From an uncultured Clostridia bacterium (GTDB lineage Bacteria > Bacillota > Clostridia > Christensenellales > UBA1242), in NCBI GenBank assembly GCA_947054085.1, contig CAMRVD010000005.1, positions 1 through 43,047 of the forward strand: DNA of 43,047 nt, read 5' to 3'. The position numbers and the translations under genes were made by a program. Shown one piece after another: positions 25,829 to 33,291 of the stretch. Positions within the stretch are counted from its first letter, which is position 1, and each line of letters begins with the position of its first letter. A model generated the notes under the pieces. The model was not told the DNA's origin. It searched no databases and saw nothing but the letters and a program-made list of their open reading frames with translations.

Positions 25829-27022
25829 ATGAGCAAACTTATATATGTAGATAACGCGGGCACAACCGCTATGAGCAAACATGCAAAAAGTGCAATGCTA
25901 AAATTTTTGGATAAAGAGTATGGCAACGCAAGTAGTTTGCACAGTTTAGGTCAAAGGGCTAAAGAATACTTAACCAAAGCTCGCGAGATGGTGGCAAAAG
26001 CTATTAACGCACTACCAGACGAAATATATTTTACCTCTGGTGGGTCAGAAAGCGACAATATGGCAATACTTAGCACTGCACATCGCGGTAAAGCAAAAGG
26101 TAAAATGCATATAATAACAAGTAGCATCGAGCATCATGCGGTGCTTCATACCTTAGATAGGTTAAAAGAAGAAGGTTTTGAAGTAACTTATCTTCCGGTT
26201 TACAAAGACGGGCTTATAAAAATAGCCGACCTTAAAAAGGCTATAACCGATAAAACATGCTTAGTTACAATTATGTACGCCAATAACGAAATTGGAACAA
26301 TTCAACCAATAGAAAAAATCGGAAAAATTTGCAGAGACGCGGGCGTTCCGTTTTTTACCGACGCCGTACAAGCTGTTGGGCATATTCCTGTAGATGTAAA
26401 GGTAAATAATATTGACATGCTTAGCTTAAGCGGACACAAGTTCCATGGGCCAAAAGGTGTTGGTGCGTTGTATGTTCGACGTGGGGTTATGGTAGACCCA
26501 CTTATTAGTGGTGGCACGCAAGAAAAAAATCGCCGTGCCGGTACCGAAAATGTAGCTGGCATATATTCTATGGCGGTGGCACTAGAAGACGCTGTAAAGA
26601 ACATGGAAAAAAACGCAAAAGCAGAAATTAAGCTAAGGGATTACTTAATAGAAAATCTTTCTAAAATTCCGCATAGCAAGCTTAACGGCAATAAAGAGCA
26701 TCGACTTCCTAATAACTTTAATATGTGCTTTGAAGGTATAGAGGGCGAAAGCTTACTATTACTATTAGACGACTACGGTATTTGTGCGTCTAGTGGTTCG
26801 GCTTGCACAAGCGGAAGTTTAGACCCATCGCATGTACTACTTGCAATAGGCTTGCCTCACGAAGTGGCCCACGGCTCACTTAGGATAACCGTTAGCCCAT
26901 ACAACACAATGGCAGAAATGCAAAAAATCTGCAAATATGTGCCACAAATAGTGGAATATTTACGCAAAATCAGTCCAATTTGGGACAGATTACAAAAAGG
27001 AGAATTAAAACATGTTATATAG
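25829..27022 (+). CDS. nifS: Cysteine desulfurase (NifS/IscS type)
   Basis: 397 residues. PLP-binding Lys204 in LSGHKFHGPKG and His102/103 in SSIEHHAV; catalytic Cys326 in the mobile loop SSGSACTSGS, a class I (NifS/IscS) arrangement. It removes sulfur from cysteine and passes it as a persulfide to the scaffold protein encoded next. AAAGGAG about 6 nt upstream of the ATG. The 3' end overlaps nifU by 11 nt, so the two are translationally coupled. The stop is TAG. Confidence 0.96.
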   Translation: MSKLIYVDNAGTTAMSKHAKSAMLKFLDKEYGNASSLHSLGQRAKEYLTKAREMVAKAINALPDEIYFTSGGSESDNMAILSTAHRGKAKGKMHIITSSIEHHAVLHTLDRLKEEGFEVTYLPVYKDGLIKIADLKKAITDKTCLVTIMYANNEIGTIQPIEKIGKICRDAGVPFFTDAVQAVGHIPVDVKVNNIDMLSLSGHKFHGPKGVGALYVRRGVMVDPLISGGTQEKNRRAGTENVAGIYSMAVALEDAVKNMEKNAKAEIKLRDYLIENLSKIPHSKLNGNKEHRLPNNFNMCFEGIEGESLLLLLDDYGICASSGSACTSGSLDPSHVLLAIGLPHEVAHGSLRITVSPYNTMAEMQKICKYVPQIVEYLRKISPIWDRLQKGELKHVI

Positions 27023-27425
27023 TAAAAAAGTTATGGAACATTTTCGCAACCCTCGTAACGTTGGAGAAATGCCAGATGCCGACGGTATTGGCGAAGTTGG
27101 TAACGCAAAATGCGGCGACATTATGCGTATGTACATAAAAGTTAAAGATGGTATTATTACCGACGTAAAGTTTATGACTTTTGGCTGTGGTAGTGCAATA
27201 GCCACTAGCAGCATGGCAACCGAGCTAATTAAGGGAAAAAAGATAGAAGACGCCCTTGAAATTTCTAACAAAGCGGTAGTAGAGGCACTAGACGGTCTGC
27301 CAGCTTACAAACTTCATTGTTCAGTACTGGCTGAAGAAGCCGTTAGGGCAGCCATTGTAGACTATTACGAGAAGAATAATATAGCCTACGACAAAGCAAA
27401 ATATGCTCCACACGCCGAAAATTAG
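27012..27425 (+). CDS. nifU: Fe-S cluster assembly scaffold NifU/IscU
   Basis: 137 residues of the NifU N-terminal/IscU fold. The three cluster-ligand cysteines are present: Cys34 in NAKCGD (with Asp36), Cys59 in TFGCGSAIA and Cys103 in LHCSVLAEEA. It receives sulfur from NifS and iron to build [2Fe-2S]/[4Fe-4S] clusters. No C-terminal NFU domain. AAGGAG lies inside the end of nifS. The last 18 nt of the gene (27408-27425) recur inverted twice downstream in the repeat units, which is odd. Confidence 0.95.
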   Translation: MLYSKKVMEHFRNPRNVGEMPDADGIGEVGNAKCGDIMRMYIKVKDGIITDVKFMTFGCGSAIATSSMATELIKGKKIEDALEISNKAVVEALDGLPAYKLHCSVLAEEAVRAAIVDYYEKNNIAYDKAKYAPHAEN

Positions 27426-27444
27426 CGAATAGCTATGTTACAAT

Positions 27445-27571
27445 AAAAATTCCGAACTAGTCACTTACGGATAAGTAAGCTCCTATCTCGGAATTTTTTT
27501 GTGCCTCGCTCTTCATCTAATTTTCGGCGTGTGGTAAAAGAAATTAGCACAATACTTCGTTTTCTACAAAT
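27445..27571 (+). repeat. Structured repeat, copy C
   Basis: 11-bp outer stem AAAAATTCCGA / TCGGAATTTTT (27445-27455 with 27488-27498), conserved interior ACTAGTCACTTACGG...CTCCTATC, inner stem CTTAC/GTAAG, T run after the stem, a weak right block, then CTAATTTTCGGCGTGTGG and AGCACAATACTTCG. It probably also terminates nifU transcription. Confidence 0.8.
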
Positions 27572-27700
27572 AGCCAGCACTAGTCATTTACGCAAAGTAA
27601 ACTCCTATCGCTGGCTTTTTGCGAGCACTCGTCTTGCACTAATTTTCGGCGTGTGGTAAAAGGTAAAGTGCAAATATTAGCGAATAGCTATGTTACAATA
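27572..27700 (+). repeat. Structured repeat, copy A
   Basis: Outer stem AGCCAGC / GCTGGCT (27572-27578 with 27610-27616), interior ACTAGTCATTTACG...CTCCTATC, inner stem TTTAC/GTAAA (27587-27591 with 27597-27601), TTTTT, right block GAGCACTCGTCTTGCAC (27623-27639) and CTAATTTTCGGCGTGTGG (27639-27656). Confidence 0.8.
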
Positions 27701-27745
27701 AAAATTCCGAACTAGTCACTTGCGTCAAACCAACATAACAGTTTT

Positions 27746-27778
27746 AGCCACTTTTAGAAATTTTAAAGTGGCTTTTAG
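27746..27778 (+). terminator. Hairpin terminator
   Basis: AGCCACTTT / AAAGTGGCT stem (27746-27754 with 27765-27773) followed by a T-rich tract. Confidence 0.7.
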
Positions 27779-27925
27779 TTTTATGTTTTTGTGCTATTTT
27801 TCCAATAAATGGTAACTATATTATTTATCATTCTATGCTACATAGTTCTATTTTGTATAATATGTTATTTGTGTAATTATAAAGTTAATAATAAAACGCG
27901 GCATAAAATGTAAACCTTACGCACA

Positions 27926-27955
27926 AAAAAATCCCACTAATGCTTAGTGGAATTT
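27926..27955 (-). terminator. Terminator of the two-gene paralog operon
   Basis: CCACTAA / TTAGTGG stem (27934-27950), minus-strand T run after it, 18 nt past the stop at 27974. Confidence 0.8.
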
Positions 27956-27973
27956 TTATATAAATTATTGCAT

Positions 27974-28423
27974 TTATATTTTTTGATTGTTTATATTTTT
28001 AATAGCATTTTGTTTAAAATTATTTAAAGCTTTCATTTCGGATTTTAAATACTCTGCGTCTTGCTTATAATTTTTTGACTCTTCATTTAAGGTAAAAAGA
28101 GTTAATTCGTCTAATTTGTAATCTTCTTCAGCTTTTTGTATAATCATGTTCGCAAAATCTACATCTAAACTTATTAAATAATCTTGCCAGTCTAATGTAA
28201 ATTCAGTATATTCGTTAAAATTAGTAATCAGTTCTATTTTTAATATATCAACGCTAATATTTGCAAGTTGTGCATCTGATCTAAATTGTTGATTATTTAT
28301 ATAAAACATTTTTATTTTTTTATTTAAGCGATTATGTTTTAATGCTTTTAAGCCATTTTCGCTTATAGATATATTTTTAGTTCTTAAAAAGTCATAAATA
28401 TTTTTAGATGTTAATTTTGCCAT
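27974..28423 (-). CDS. Unknown protein, paralog 1 of a three-gene family
   Basis: 149 residues, cytosolic-looking, Lys/Asn-rich, not recognised. A variable N-terminal domain (about 1-60) is followed by the block WQDYLISLDVDFANMI (near 80-95), which the two neighbouring genes share as WVDYLINKDIAYAEAI and WREFLINKNIAYADSI, and a C-terminal coiled coil (about 100-145). AAAGGAAAA ribosome site; it starts 11 nt after the stop of paralog 2, so it is in an operon with it. Function unknown; duplicated, fast-diverging small genes of this kind can be antigenic, phage-defence or mobile-element cargo, none shown here. Confidence 0.7.
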   Translation of the reverse strand: MAKLTSKNIYDFLRTKNISISENGLKALKHNRLNKKIKMFYINNQQFRSDAQLANISVDILKIELITNFNEYTEFTLDWQDYLISLDVDFANMIIQKAEEDYKLDELTLFTLNEESKNYKQDAEYLKSEMKALNNFKQNAIKNINNQKI

Positions 28424-28434
28424 TGTTTTTTCCT

Positions 28435-28923
28435 TTATTCTCTTTCGCCAAGTTGTTTGGCGTAATTTTCTACTTGTTTTGATGCATATTTATTTAAATT
28501 TTGCAGTTTTTTTAACTTTTTTTCTAGTTCTTCACTTTTTTGGGAATATTCCATTGTAACAACATCGGTATTATCTAACAAATAAACCAGTTTTTTGCAA
28601 TCGTTAGCTGTTTTTTCGCGGATAGCTTCGGCGTAGGCGATATCTTTATTAATTAAATAGTCTACCCAACTAATTTGTTTATCTTTTGACGAAAAACTAA
28701 ATATTTTTTTATCGCCGTTTTTGTTATTTTTTAGTGATATTCCGTAAAGATTGGCGTATAGATTGTAATTATGTGTAGAGCCCTTTAGCGTACCAGTTTT
28801 AAAAGCAATGTTTACACGATTGTTAAAAATATTGTCTTTAACTTGGTTATGCTTATAGTTGCAGACAATTATGCCTTGCTTTTTTAAAAATTGATAGATA
28901 TCTTCAAAATTAAAACTAGTCAC
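28435..28923 (-). CDS. Unknown protein, paralog 2 of a three-gene family
   Basis: 162 residues from a GTG start at 28923, chosen because GAGGTG lies 5 nt upstream. It shares with its neighbours an N-terminal ...IYQFLKKQGI-type helix (paralog 1: IYDFLRTKNI), the block WVDYLINKDIAYAEAI, and a Lys/Glu-rich C-terminal coiled coil (KSEELEKKLKKLQNLNKYA). Family not recognised. First gene of an operon with paralog 1; promoter TTGACA...TAAACT at 28951-28978. Confidence 0.7.
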   Translation of the reverse strand: MTSFNFEDIYQFLKKQGIIVCNYKHNQVKDNIFNNRVNIAFKTGTLKGSTHNYNLYANLYGISLKNNKNGDKKIFSFSSKDKQISWVDYLINKDIAYAEAIREKTANDCKKLVYLLDNTDVVTMEYSQKSEELEKKLKKLQNLNKYASKQVENYAKQLGERE

Positions 28924-28950
28924 AATTGCACCTCGCTATTGTTCTATTTA

Positions 28951-28978
28951 AGTTTATCATAAATTTAGAGTTTGTCAA
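28951..28978 (-). promoter_or_regulatory. Promoter of the paralog 2-1 operon
   Basis: Minus strand TTGACA (28978-28973), 16-nt spacer, TAAACT (28956-28951). The bases around the -35 (TATTGACAAAC) are identical to those of the paralog 3 promoter. Confidence 0.75.
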
Positions 28979-29071
28979 TACACAAATCTAATATTGTACA
29001 TAAAAAAAGCGGCGATTTAGCAAATCAATTCTTTTATACAATATAATTTTTGCTTTTACTAAAGCTGATTA

Positions 29072-29094
29072 TAAAAAAAGAGCAGTATCTGCTC
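29072..29094 (-). terminator. Terminator of paralog 3
   Basis: GAGCAG-TAT-CTGCTC hairpin (29080-29094) followed on the minus strand by a run of seven T. Confidence 0.85.
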
Positions 29095-29116
29095 AGTATT
29101 TTTTATTTAGCGGTTC

Positions 29117-29554
29117 TTACAAAGTTTTACTAAAATTATCTAAAAAGTCTAAAGTTTCTTGTTTTATAAGTTTAAGTGCTTCAATTTTTTGGCTGCGGAT
29201 TTTTGCATTTTCTGATGAAGAAATTTTATAAATATTGTTATTCACAAACCTAATATTATGCTCAATTTCTTCCAAAATGCTGTCTGCATAAGCAATGTTT
29301 TTATTTATTAAAAATTCACGCCATTGTTTATTAAATATCATAATATTTTTAGTTTTTGCATGCACAAAAGTAAGTGATAAACAATTTACGTCCAAATAAT
29401 ATTTGCTTGGCGTTGGGTCGGTTAAATTATTATCTACAATATTGTAAACATATCTGCTTGGATTTGCTTTTATTGCAGGGTCAGAATACGCCTCTACATC
29501 TAGGTGCACAGTTTTTGCAAATTCTATTACTAAATCTAAATTTATTTCGTACAT
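29117..29554 (-). CDS. Unknown protein, paralog 3 of a three-gene family
   Basis: 145 residues, family not recognised. It carries the shared block WREFLINKNIAYADSI (near 77-92) and a predicted helical C-terminus (about 95-145), but its N-terminal half differs from those of paralogs 1 and 2. AGGAG 7 nt before the ATG. It has its own promoter and terminator, so it is a separate transcription unit upstream of the paralog 2-1 operon. Confidence 0.7.
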   Translation of the reverse strand: MYEINLDLVIEFAKTVHLDVEAYSDPAIKANPSRYVYNIVDNNLTDPTPSKYYLDVNCLSLTFVHAKTKNIMIFNKQWREFLINKNIAYADSILEEIEHNIRFVNNNIYKISSSENAKIRSQKIEALKLIKQETLDFLDNFSKTL

Positions 29555-29577
29555 AAATTTCTCCTAAAACCTTAGGT

Positions 29578-29606
29578 ATTTTACATATATATTATGGGTT
29601 TGTCAA
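29578..29606 (-). promoter_or_regulatory. Promoter of paralog 3
   Basis: Minus strand TTGACA (29606-29601), 17-nt spacer, TAAAAT (29583-29578). Confidence 0.8.
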
Positions 29607-29647
29607 TATAAAAATGCAAATTTAATGTGCTATCTACTTTATGCGTA

Positions 29648-29674
29648 AAAAAAGCCACCAAGTAAAGTGGTGGC
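29648..29674 (-). terminator. ychF terminator
   Basis: GCCACCA / TGGTGGC stem (29654-29674) followed on the minus strand by TTTTTTT. Confidence 0.85.
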
Positions 29675-29705
29675 ATTAGTTTTTACTACAAATAAATATT
29701 TTTTG

Positions 29706-30803
29706 TTATACATTAAACCTAAATAGCATTACATCGCCGTCTTTAACTACGTAGTCCTTGCCTTCTATTCGCACTTTTCCGGCTTCGCGGGCGAGGGTAT
29801 AACTGCCTGCGGCTATTAAGTCGTCGTAGCTTACTACTTCGGCTTTTATAAAGCCTTTTTCAAAGTCGGTATGAATTTTTCCTGCAGCGGCAGGGGCTTT
29901 CGTTCCGTTAATAATCGTCCAAGCACGCACTTCGGTAATGCCCGCAGTTAGGTAGGAGATTTGTCCAAGTAATTTGTATCCAATTTTTATAACTTTATCT
30001 AGTCCGCTTTCGGCAAGCCCAAGATCTGCCAAAAACATAGCACGCTCATCTTCGTCTAGTTCGGTAAGTTCTTGTTCTACCTTAGCACTTATAACCAGCA
30101 CCTCGCTGCTCTCGGCTTTGGCGAGTTCTTTTACCTCTTTTACGCCTTGGATTTCGTCCTCGGGTTTAGAAATATCCGCTTCATCTATATTGCAAGCATA
30201 AATTACCGGTTTGGTTGTAATTAAAAACAAACTTTTTGAGTATTCGGTTTCGTCCTCGGTAAGAACAACGCTTTTTGCGGGCTTTCCGGCGTTTAGTGCT
30301 TCGGCTAGTTTATTTAGTACGCCTAACTGAAAAATCGCTTCTTTGTCGTTTTGCTTAGCTTTTTTCGAAACCTTTTCTAGCTGTTTGTTTACACTTTCTA
30401 AGTCGGCTAAACTTAATTCTAAGTTAATTGTTTCTATATCTCTAATTGGGTTTACGCTGCCGTCTACATGGGTAACATTAGAGTCTGTAAAACATCTTAC
30501 TACATGTACAATGGCGTCGCATTCGCGAATATTTGCCAAAAATTTGTTACCAAGGCCTTCGCCTCTAGATGCACCTTTTACAAGCCCCGCAATATCTACA
30601 AATTTTAGACTTGCTGGCGTAATTTTTTGCGTATTATACATTTTGCCAAGAACATTTAGCCTCTCGTCAGGAACTGCCACCACTCCAACATTCGGCTCTA
30701 TTGTACAAAACGGATAGTTTGCACTTTCTGCCCCTGCACGAGTAATCGCATTAAACAGAGTACTTTTGCCAACATTTGGAAGCCCTACAACACCTAATTC
30801 CAT
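29706..30803 (-). CDS. ychF: Redox-regulated ATPase YchF (Obg/OLA1 family)
   Basis: 365 residues from the ATG at 30803, which has AGGAG 6 nt upstream and gives MELGVVGLPNVGKST, the usual start. An in-frame TTG at 30836 lies at the predicted transcript start and is rejected. G1 GLPNVGKST, G3 DIAGLVKGASRGEGLGN, the altered G4 NIDE (instead of NKxD, which gives ATP rather than GTP preference), a helical insert and a C-terminal TGS domain. It associates with ribosomes and is linked to stress responses. Monocistronic, between promoter 30842 and terminator 29648. Confidence 0.96.
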   Translation of the reverse strand: MELGVVGLPNVGKSTLFNAITRAGAESANYPFCTIEPNVGVVAVPDERLNVLGKMYNTQKITPASLKFVDIAGLVKGASRGEGLGNKFLANIRECDAIVHVVRCFTDSNVTHVDGSVNPIRDIETINLELSLADLESVNKQLEKVSKKAKQNDKEAIFQLGVLNKLAEALNAGKPAKSVVLTEDETEYSKSLFLITTKPVIYACNIDEADISKPEDEIQGVKEVKELAKAESSEVLVISAKVEQELTELDEDERAMFLADLGLAESGLDKVIKIGYKLLGQISYLTAGITEVRAWTIINGTKAPAAAGKIHTDFEKGFIKAEVVSYDDLIAAGSYTLAREAGKVRIEGKDYVVKDGDVMLFRFNV

Positions 30804-30841
30804 ATTTTTCTCCTGATTATTTTCCTTTAATTTCAAGAGTT

Positions 30842-30870
30842 AGTATACTAAATTCGTCAAAAAATTTCAA
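30842..30870 (-). promoter_or_regulatory. ychF promoter
   Basis: Minus strand TTGAAA (30870-30865), 17-nt spacer, TATACT (30847-30842). Confidence 0.65.
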
Positions 30871-30907
30871 CAATAATTAACTAATACAAAATAGTTTTTT
30901 ATATTAA

Positions 30908-30937
30908 TTGCTTTTTTGGGGCTATTTAGCATATAAT
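30908..30937 (+). promoter_or_regulatory. uppP promoter
   Basis: TTGCTT (30908-30913), 18-nt spacer, TATAAT (30932-30937). Ribosome site AGGAG follows before 30981. Confidence 0.7.
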
Positions 30938-30980
30938 TGTAAGGCAAACAGAGAAATTTAAGCTATTATTAGGAGTTAAA

Positions 30981-31778
30981 ATGAGTTTTTGGGTAGCAAT
31001 ACTACTTGGCTTAGTGCAAGGGTTAACCGAATTTTTGCCGGTATCTAGTAGTGGACATTTAACATTTTTTGAACTGGTTTTTGGGTTTAGCGAAGGCAGT
31101 GTGTTTTATAATCTAATTTTGCATGTAGCAACGCTTTTGGCACTTATTATTGTTATGTGGCGGGACATAGTAGAACTTATTAAGCATCCGCTAAGCAAAT
31201 ATATGAGGATGCTGCTTGTTAGTACCTTAATTACCGGAGTACTTGGGCTTTGCATGGATTTACTTATTGGTGCAGAGGGCAGTTTACTAATTATTGCAAT
31301 TGGTTTTATAATAACTGCAGGACTACTTGTAGCTTTAGATTTATTTATGAAAAAGTCTAAAAAATACAACTCTGCCGGCGAAATTGGCTACAAACAATCG
31401 ATAATTGTAGGCGTGGTGCAAGGCATTGCGGTGCTTCCGGGGCTTAGCCGAAGCGGTAGTACACTAGTTGCGGGAACGCTTAGCGGGGCAGGTCAAGTAC
31501 AAGCCGCAAATTTTAGCTTTTTACTAAGTATTCCAGTTATTTTGTTTGGCACAATTTATGAAACTTATAAGGGTGTAAAATATGGCTTTGGGTTTACAAC
31601 AGCCGATATATGGCCAATGGTTGTTGGGTTTATTGTAGCTTTTGTAAGTGCAATACTTACACTAAAACTTATGTTTAAGCTAGTTCGCAAAAACAAGTGG
31701 GTATGGTTTAGTGTATACCTAGTTATATTTGCAATTGCTATAATAGTAGTGGGCAGTATTAAAGGTGTACTAATTTAA
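30981..31778 (+). CDS. uppP: Undecaprenyl-diphosphatase UppP/BacA
   Basis: 265 residues, about eight membrane helices. Signature 1 GLVQGLTEFLPVSSSGH (10-26) supplies the catalytic Glu and His; signature 2 VLPGLSRSGST (151-161) supplies Arg157. It dephosphorylates undecaprenyl pyrophosphate to recycle the lipid carrier of peptidoglycan and other wall polymers, and overproduction confers bacitracin resistance in known bacteria. AGGAG 7 nt before the ATG; monocistronic with a terminator at 31786. Confidence 0.96.
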   Translation: MSFWVAILLGLVQGLTEFLPVSSSGHLTFFELVFGFSEGSVFYNLILHVATLLALIIVMWRDIVELIKHPLSKYMRMLLVSTLITGVLGLCMDLLIGAEGSLLIIAIGFIITAGLLVALDLFMKKSKKYNSAGEIGYKQSIIVGVVQGIAVLPGLSRSGSTLVAGTLSGAGQVQAANFSFLLSIPVILFGTIYETYKGVKYGFGFTTADIWPMVVGFIVAFVSAILTLKLMFKLVRKNKWVWFSVYLVIFAIAIIVVGSIKGVLI

Positions 31779-31785
31779 CGGTTTT

Positions 31786-31818
31786 AGCGAAAAAAATTAT
31801 GCAATTTTTCGCTTTTTG
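31786..31818 (+). terminator. uppP terminator
   Basis: AGCGAAAAA ... TTTTTCGCT stem followed by TTTT, 8 nt after the stop codon. Confidence 0.8.
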
Positions 31819-31825
31819 CAAAAAA

Positions 31826-32033
31826 GCCAGCTACTTCTCATTTACATTTTAGTAAACTCCTATCGCTGGCAACACGGGGTCCCCATAAATTTAGAATAAA
31901 TTGTATGGGGAGAGGAATAACCTTGCTACAAAAAGAGCAAATTTACAATTTGCGAAAACACAAGCAATGGTTATGACGAGAGCACTTATCTTGCACAAAT
32001 TTTTGTCGCTAAACAAATTGAAAAGTTCACACA
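31826..32033 (+). repeat. Structured repeat, copy B, with internal insertion
   Basis: Outer stem GCCAGC/GCTGGC (31826-31870), conserved TCATTTAC...GTAAACTCCTATC inside, then an extra segment of about 110 bp with its own inverted repeats (GGGGTCCCC; CCCCAT/ATGGGG; GCAAATT/AATTTGC), then the right block GAGCACTTATCTTGCAC (31980-31996) and CACAATACTTCGCTTT. This fills most of the 31779-32172 gap. Confidence 0.75.
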
Positions 32034-32089
32034 ATACTTCGCTTTATCGGCACTTTGCAAATGAATGACTTGAATATATTAAACAAATT

Positions 32090-32137
32090 AAATCGACAAA
32101 GAATGTAAAAATAGTTGCATACTTTGTCGATTTTTGT
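32090..32137 (+). terminator. Long-stem terminator just upstream of mscS
   Basis: AAATCGACAAAG / CTTTGTCGATTT 12-bp perfect stem (32090-32101 with 32122-32133) plus T run, ending about 25 nt before the mscS ribosome site. It may insulate or attenuate mscS. No clear promoter lies between it and the gene. Confidence 0.75.
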
Positions 32138-32172
32138 TAGCATATTTTTTGTAAAAAATAAAGGAGGGTATT

Positions 32173-33219
32173 ATGGATTGGTCAAAAATATGGGCTAATA
32201 TTGTAAATTTTTTTACAAATAACATTTGGAATGTAGTTTTGTTTGTGGCAGTGCTTGTACTTGGCATAATATTAGTAAAGATTGTTATAAACATAATGCG
32301 TCGCATTTTAAACAAAACCAAAATGGAAAAAATTGCACAAAACTTTTTGCTTGCAATTATTAAATTTTGCTTGTATTTGGTTTGGATACTGGTGCTTTTA
32401 AGTATTATTGGAATACAAGTTTCGGGCATATTAACCGCGCTTTCTGCAGTTGTACTTGCTATTGGCATGGCGCTAGAAAGCAACATTGCAAACCTTGCAA
32501 ACGGAATTATTATAGTTTCTACGCACATGTTTAAAAAAGGCGATTATATATCGGTAGATGGTGTAGAGGGAAGTATAACACAAATAAACTTTTTGTTTAC
32601 TACTCTTACTACGCCAGATAACAAAAAGGTAACACTACCAAATAGCACTATAGTTAACAGCAGTGTTACAAATGCGGGAGCAAACCCAAAGCGTAGGGTA
32701 GACTTTACTTTTAGCGTAGCTTACGAAAGCGATGTAGAGGTGGTAAAAAAGATAGTAACAGACGTTATGACTAGTAACGGCAAGGTATATCTAGACCCAG
32801 CGCCATTTTGTAGGCTAAAGGTACTTGGTGCTAGCAGCATAGACTTTTTTGCAAACTGCTGGGTAGACAGTGAGGATTACTGGGATGTTTACTATTACAT
32901 TATCGAAAATGTTTATAACGAATTTAAGCGCAATAATATAAGTATACCATATAATCAACTAGAAGTTCGCAGTAGGGTAGACGAGGTAACTATGCCATAC
33001 TGCAAACAGACTTTACCAGCTAGGGAAGAAAAGGTACGGGCAGAAAAACACACACTAGATTTAGAAAACGCTGACTTGACTGCTATATTTAAAAAACGCA
33101 AAAGGACAAACGAAAATAACAAAAACAACAAGCAAACCAAGCAAAAAACCGCAAAAACACAAAGTAAAGCGGAAAAGTCATCGCAAAAATCTGCAAAAAA
33201 TGCAGAAGATAAAAAATAA
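32173..33219 (+). CDS. mscS: Small-conductance mechanosensitive channel (MscS family)
   Basis: 348 residues. Three membrane helices (about 18-40, 60-82 and 88-112); the pore-lining TM3 is SGILTALSAVVLAIGMALES, followed by the beta domain (GDYISVDGVEGSITQINFLFT and LPNSTIVNSSVTN) and the mixed C-terminal domain with DPAPFCRLKVL and YNQLEVR. It opens under membrane tension to release solutes on osmotic downshock. It ends with about 55 residues of Lys/Asn/Gln/Thr-rich low complexity, an add-on compared with E. coli MscS. AAAGGAGG ribosome site 6-7 nt before the ATG. Confidence 0.94.
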   Translation: MDWSKIWANIVNFFTNNIWNVVLFVAVLVLGIILVKIVINIMRRILNKTKMEKIAQNFLLAIIKFCLYLVWILVLLSIIGIQVSGILTALSAVVLAIGMALESNIANLANGIIIVSTHMFKKGDYISVDGVEGSITQINFLFTTLTTPDNKKVTLPNSTIVNSSVTNAGANPKRRVDFTFSVAYESDVEVVKKIVTDVMTSNGKVYLDPAPFCRLKVLGASSIDFFANCWVDSEDYWDVYYYIIENVYNEFKRNNISIPYNQLEVRSRVDEVTMPYCKQTLPAREEKVRAEKHTLDLENADLTAIFKKRKRTNENNKNNKQTKQKTAKTQSKAEKSSQKSAKNAEDKK

Positions 33220-33230
33220 TTAAAAAGCAA

Positions 33231-33266
33231 AAAAAAGATGCAGCCATATTAGTTGCATCTTTTTTT
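33231..33266 (+). terminator. mscS terminator
   Basis: AAAAAAGATGCA / TGCATCTTTTTT stem (33231-33242 with 33254-33265). Confidence 0.85.
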
Positions 33267-33291
33267 AGAGATTAAATTAAGGGTAAATTAA

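Larger units (their letters stand above)
27421..27721 (+). repeat. 46-bp direct repeat flanking the tandem units
   Basis: 27421-27466 and 27676-27721 are identical, spaced 255 bp. The repeat starts at the nifU stop region and ends inside the structured element (CTAGTCACTT), so the second copy is a truncated element. It looks like a partial duplication. Confidence 0.85.
27426..27973. other. Repeat-filled intergenic region
   Basis: About 550 bp without a gene. It holds two tandem structured repeat units (27445-27571 and 27572-27700), a 46-bp direct repeat, inverted copies of the nifU 3' end and two terminators. Confidence 0.8.

Noticed and set aside
27421-27721. CRISPR array from the repeated units
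   Set aside because: Units are long, unequal and hairpin-forming, with no regular spacers and no cas genes nearby.
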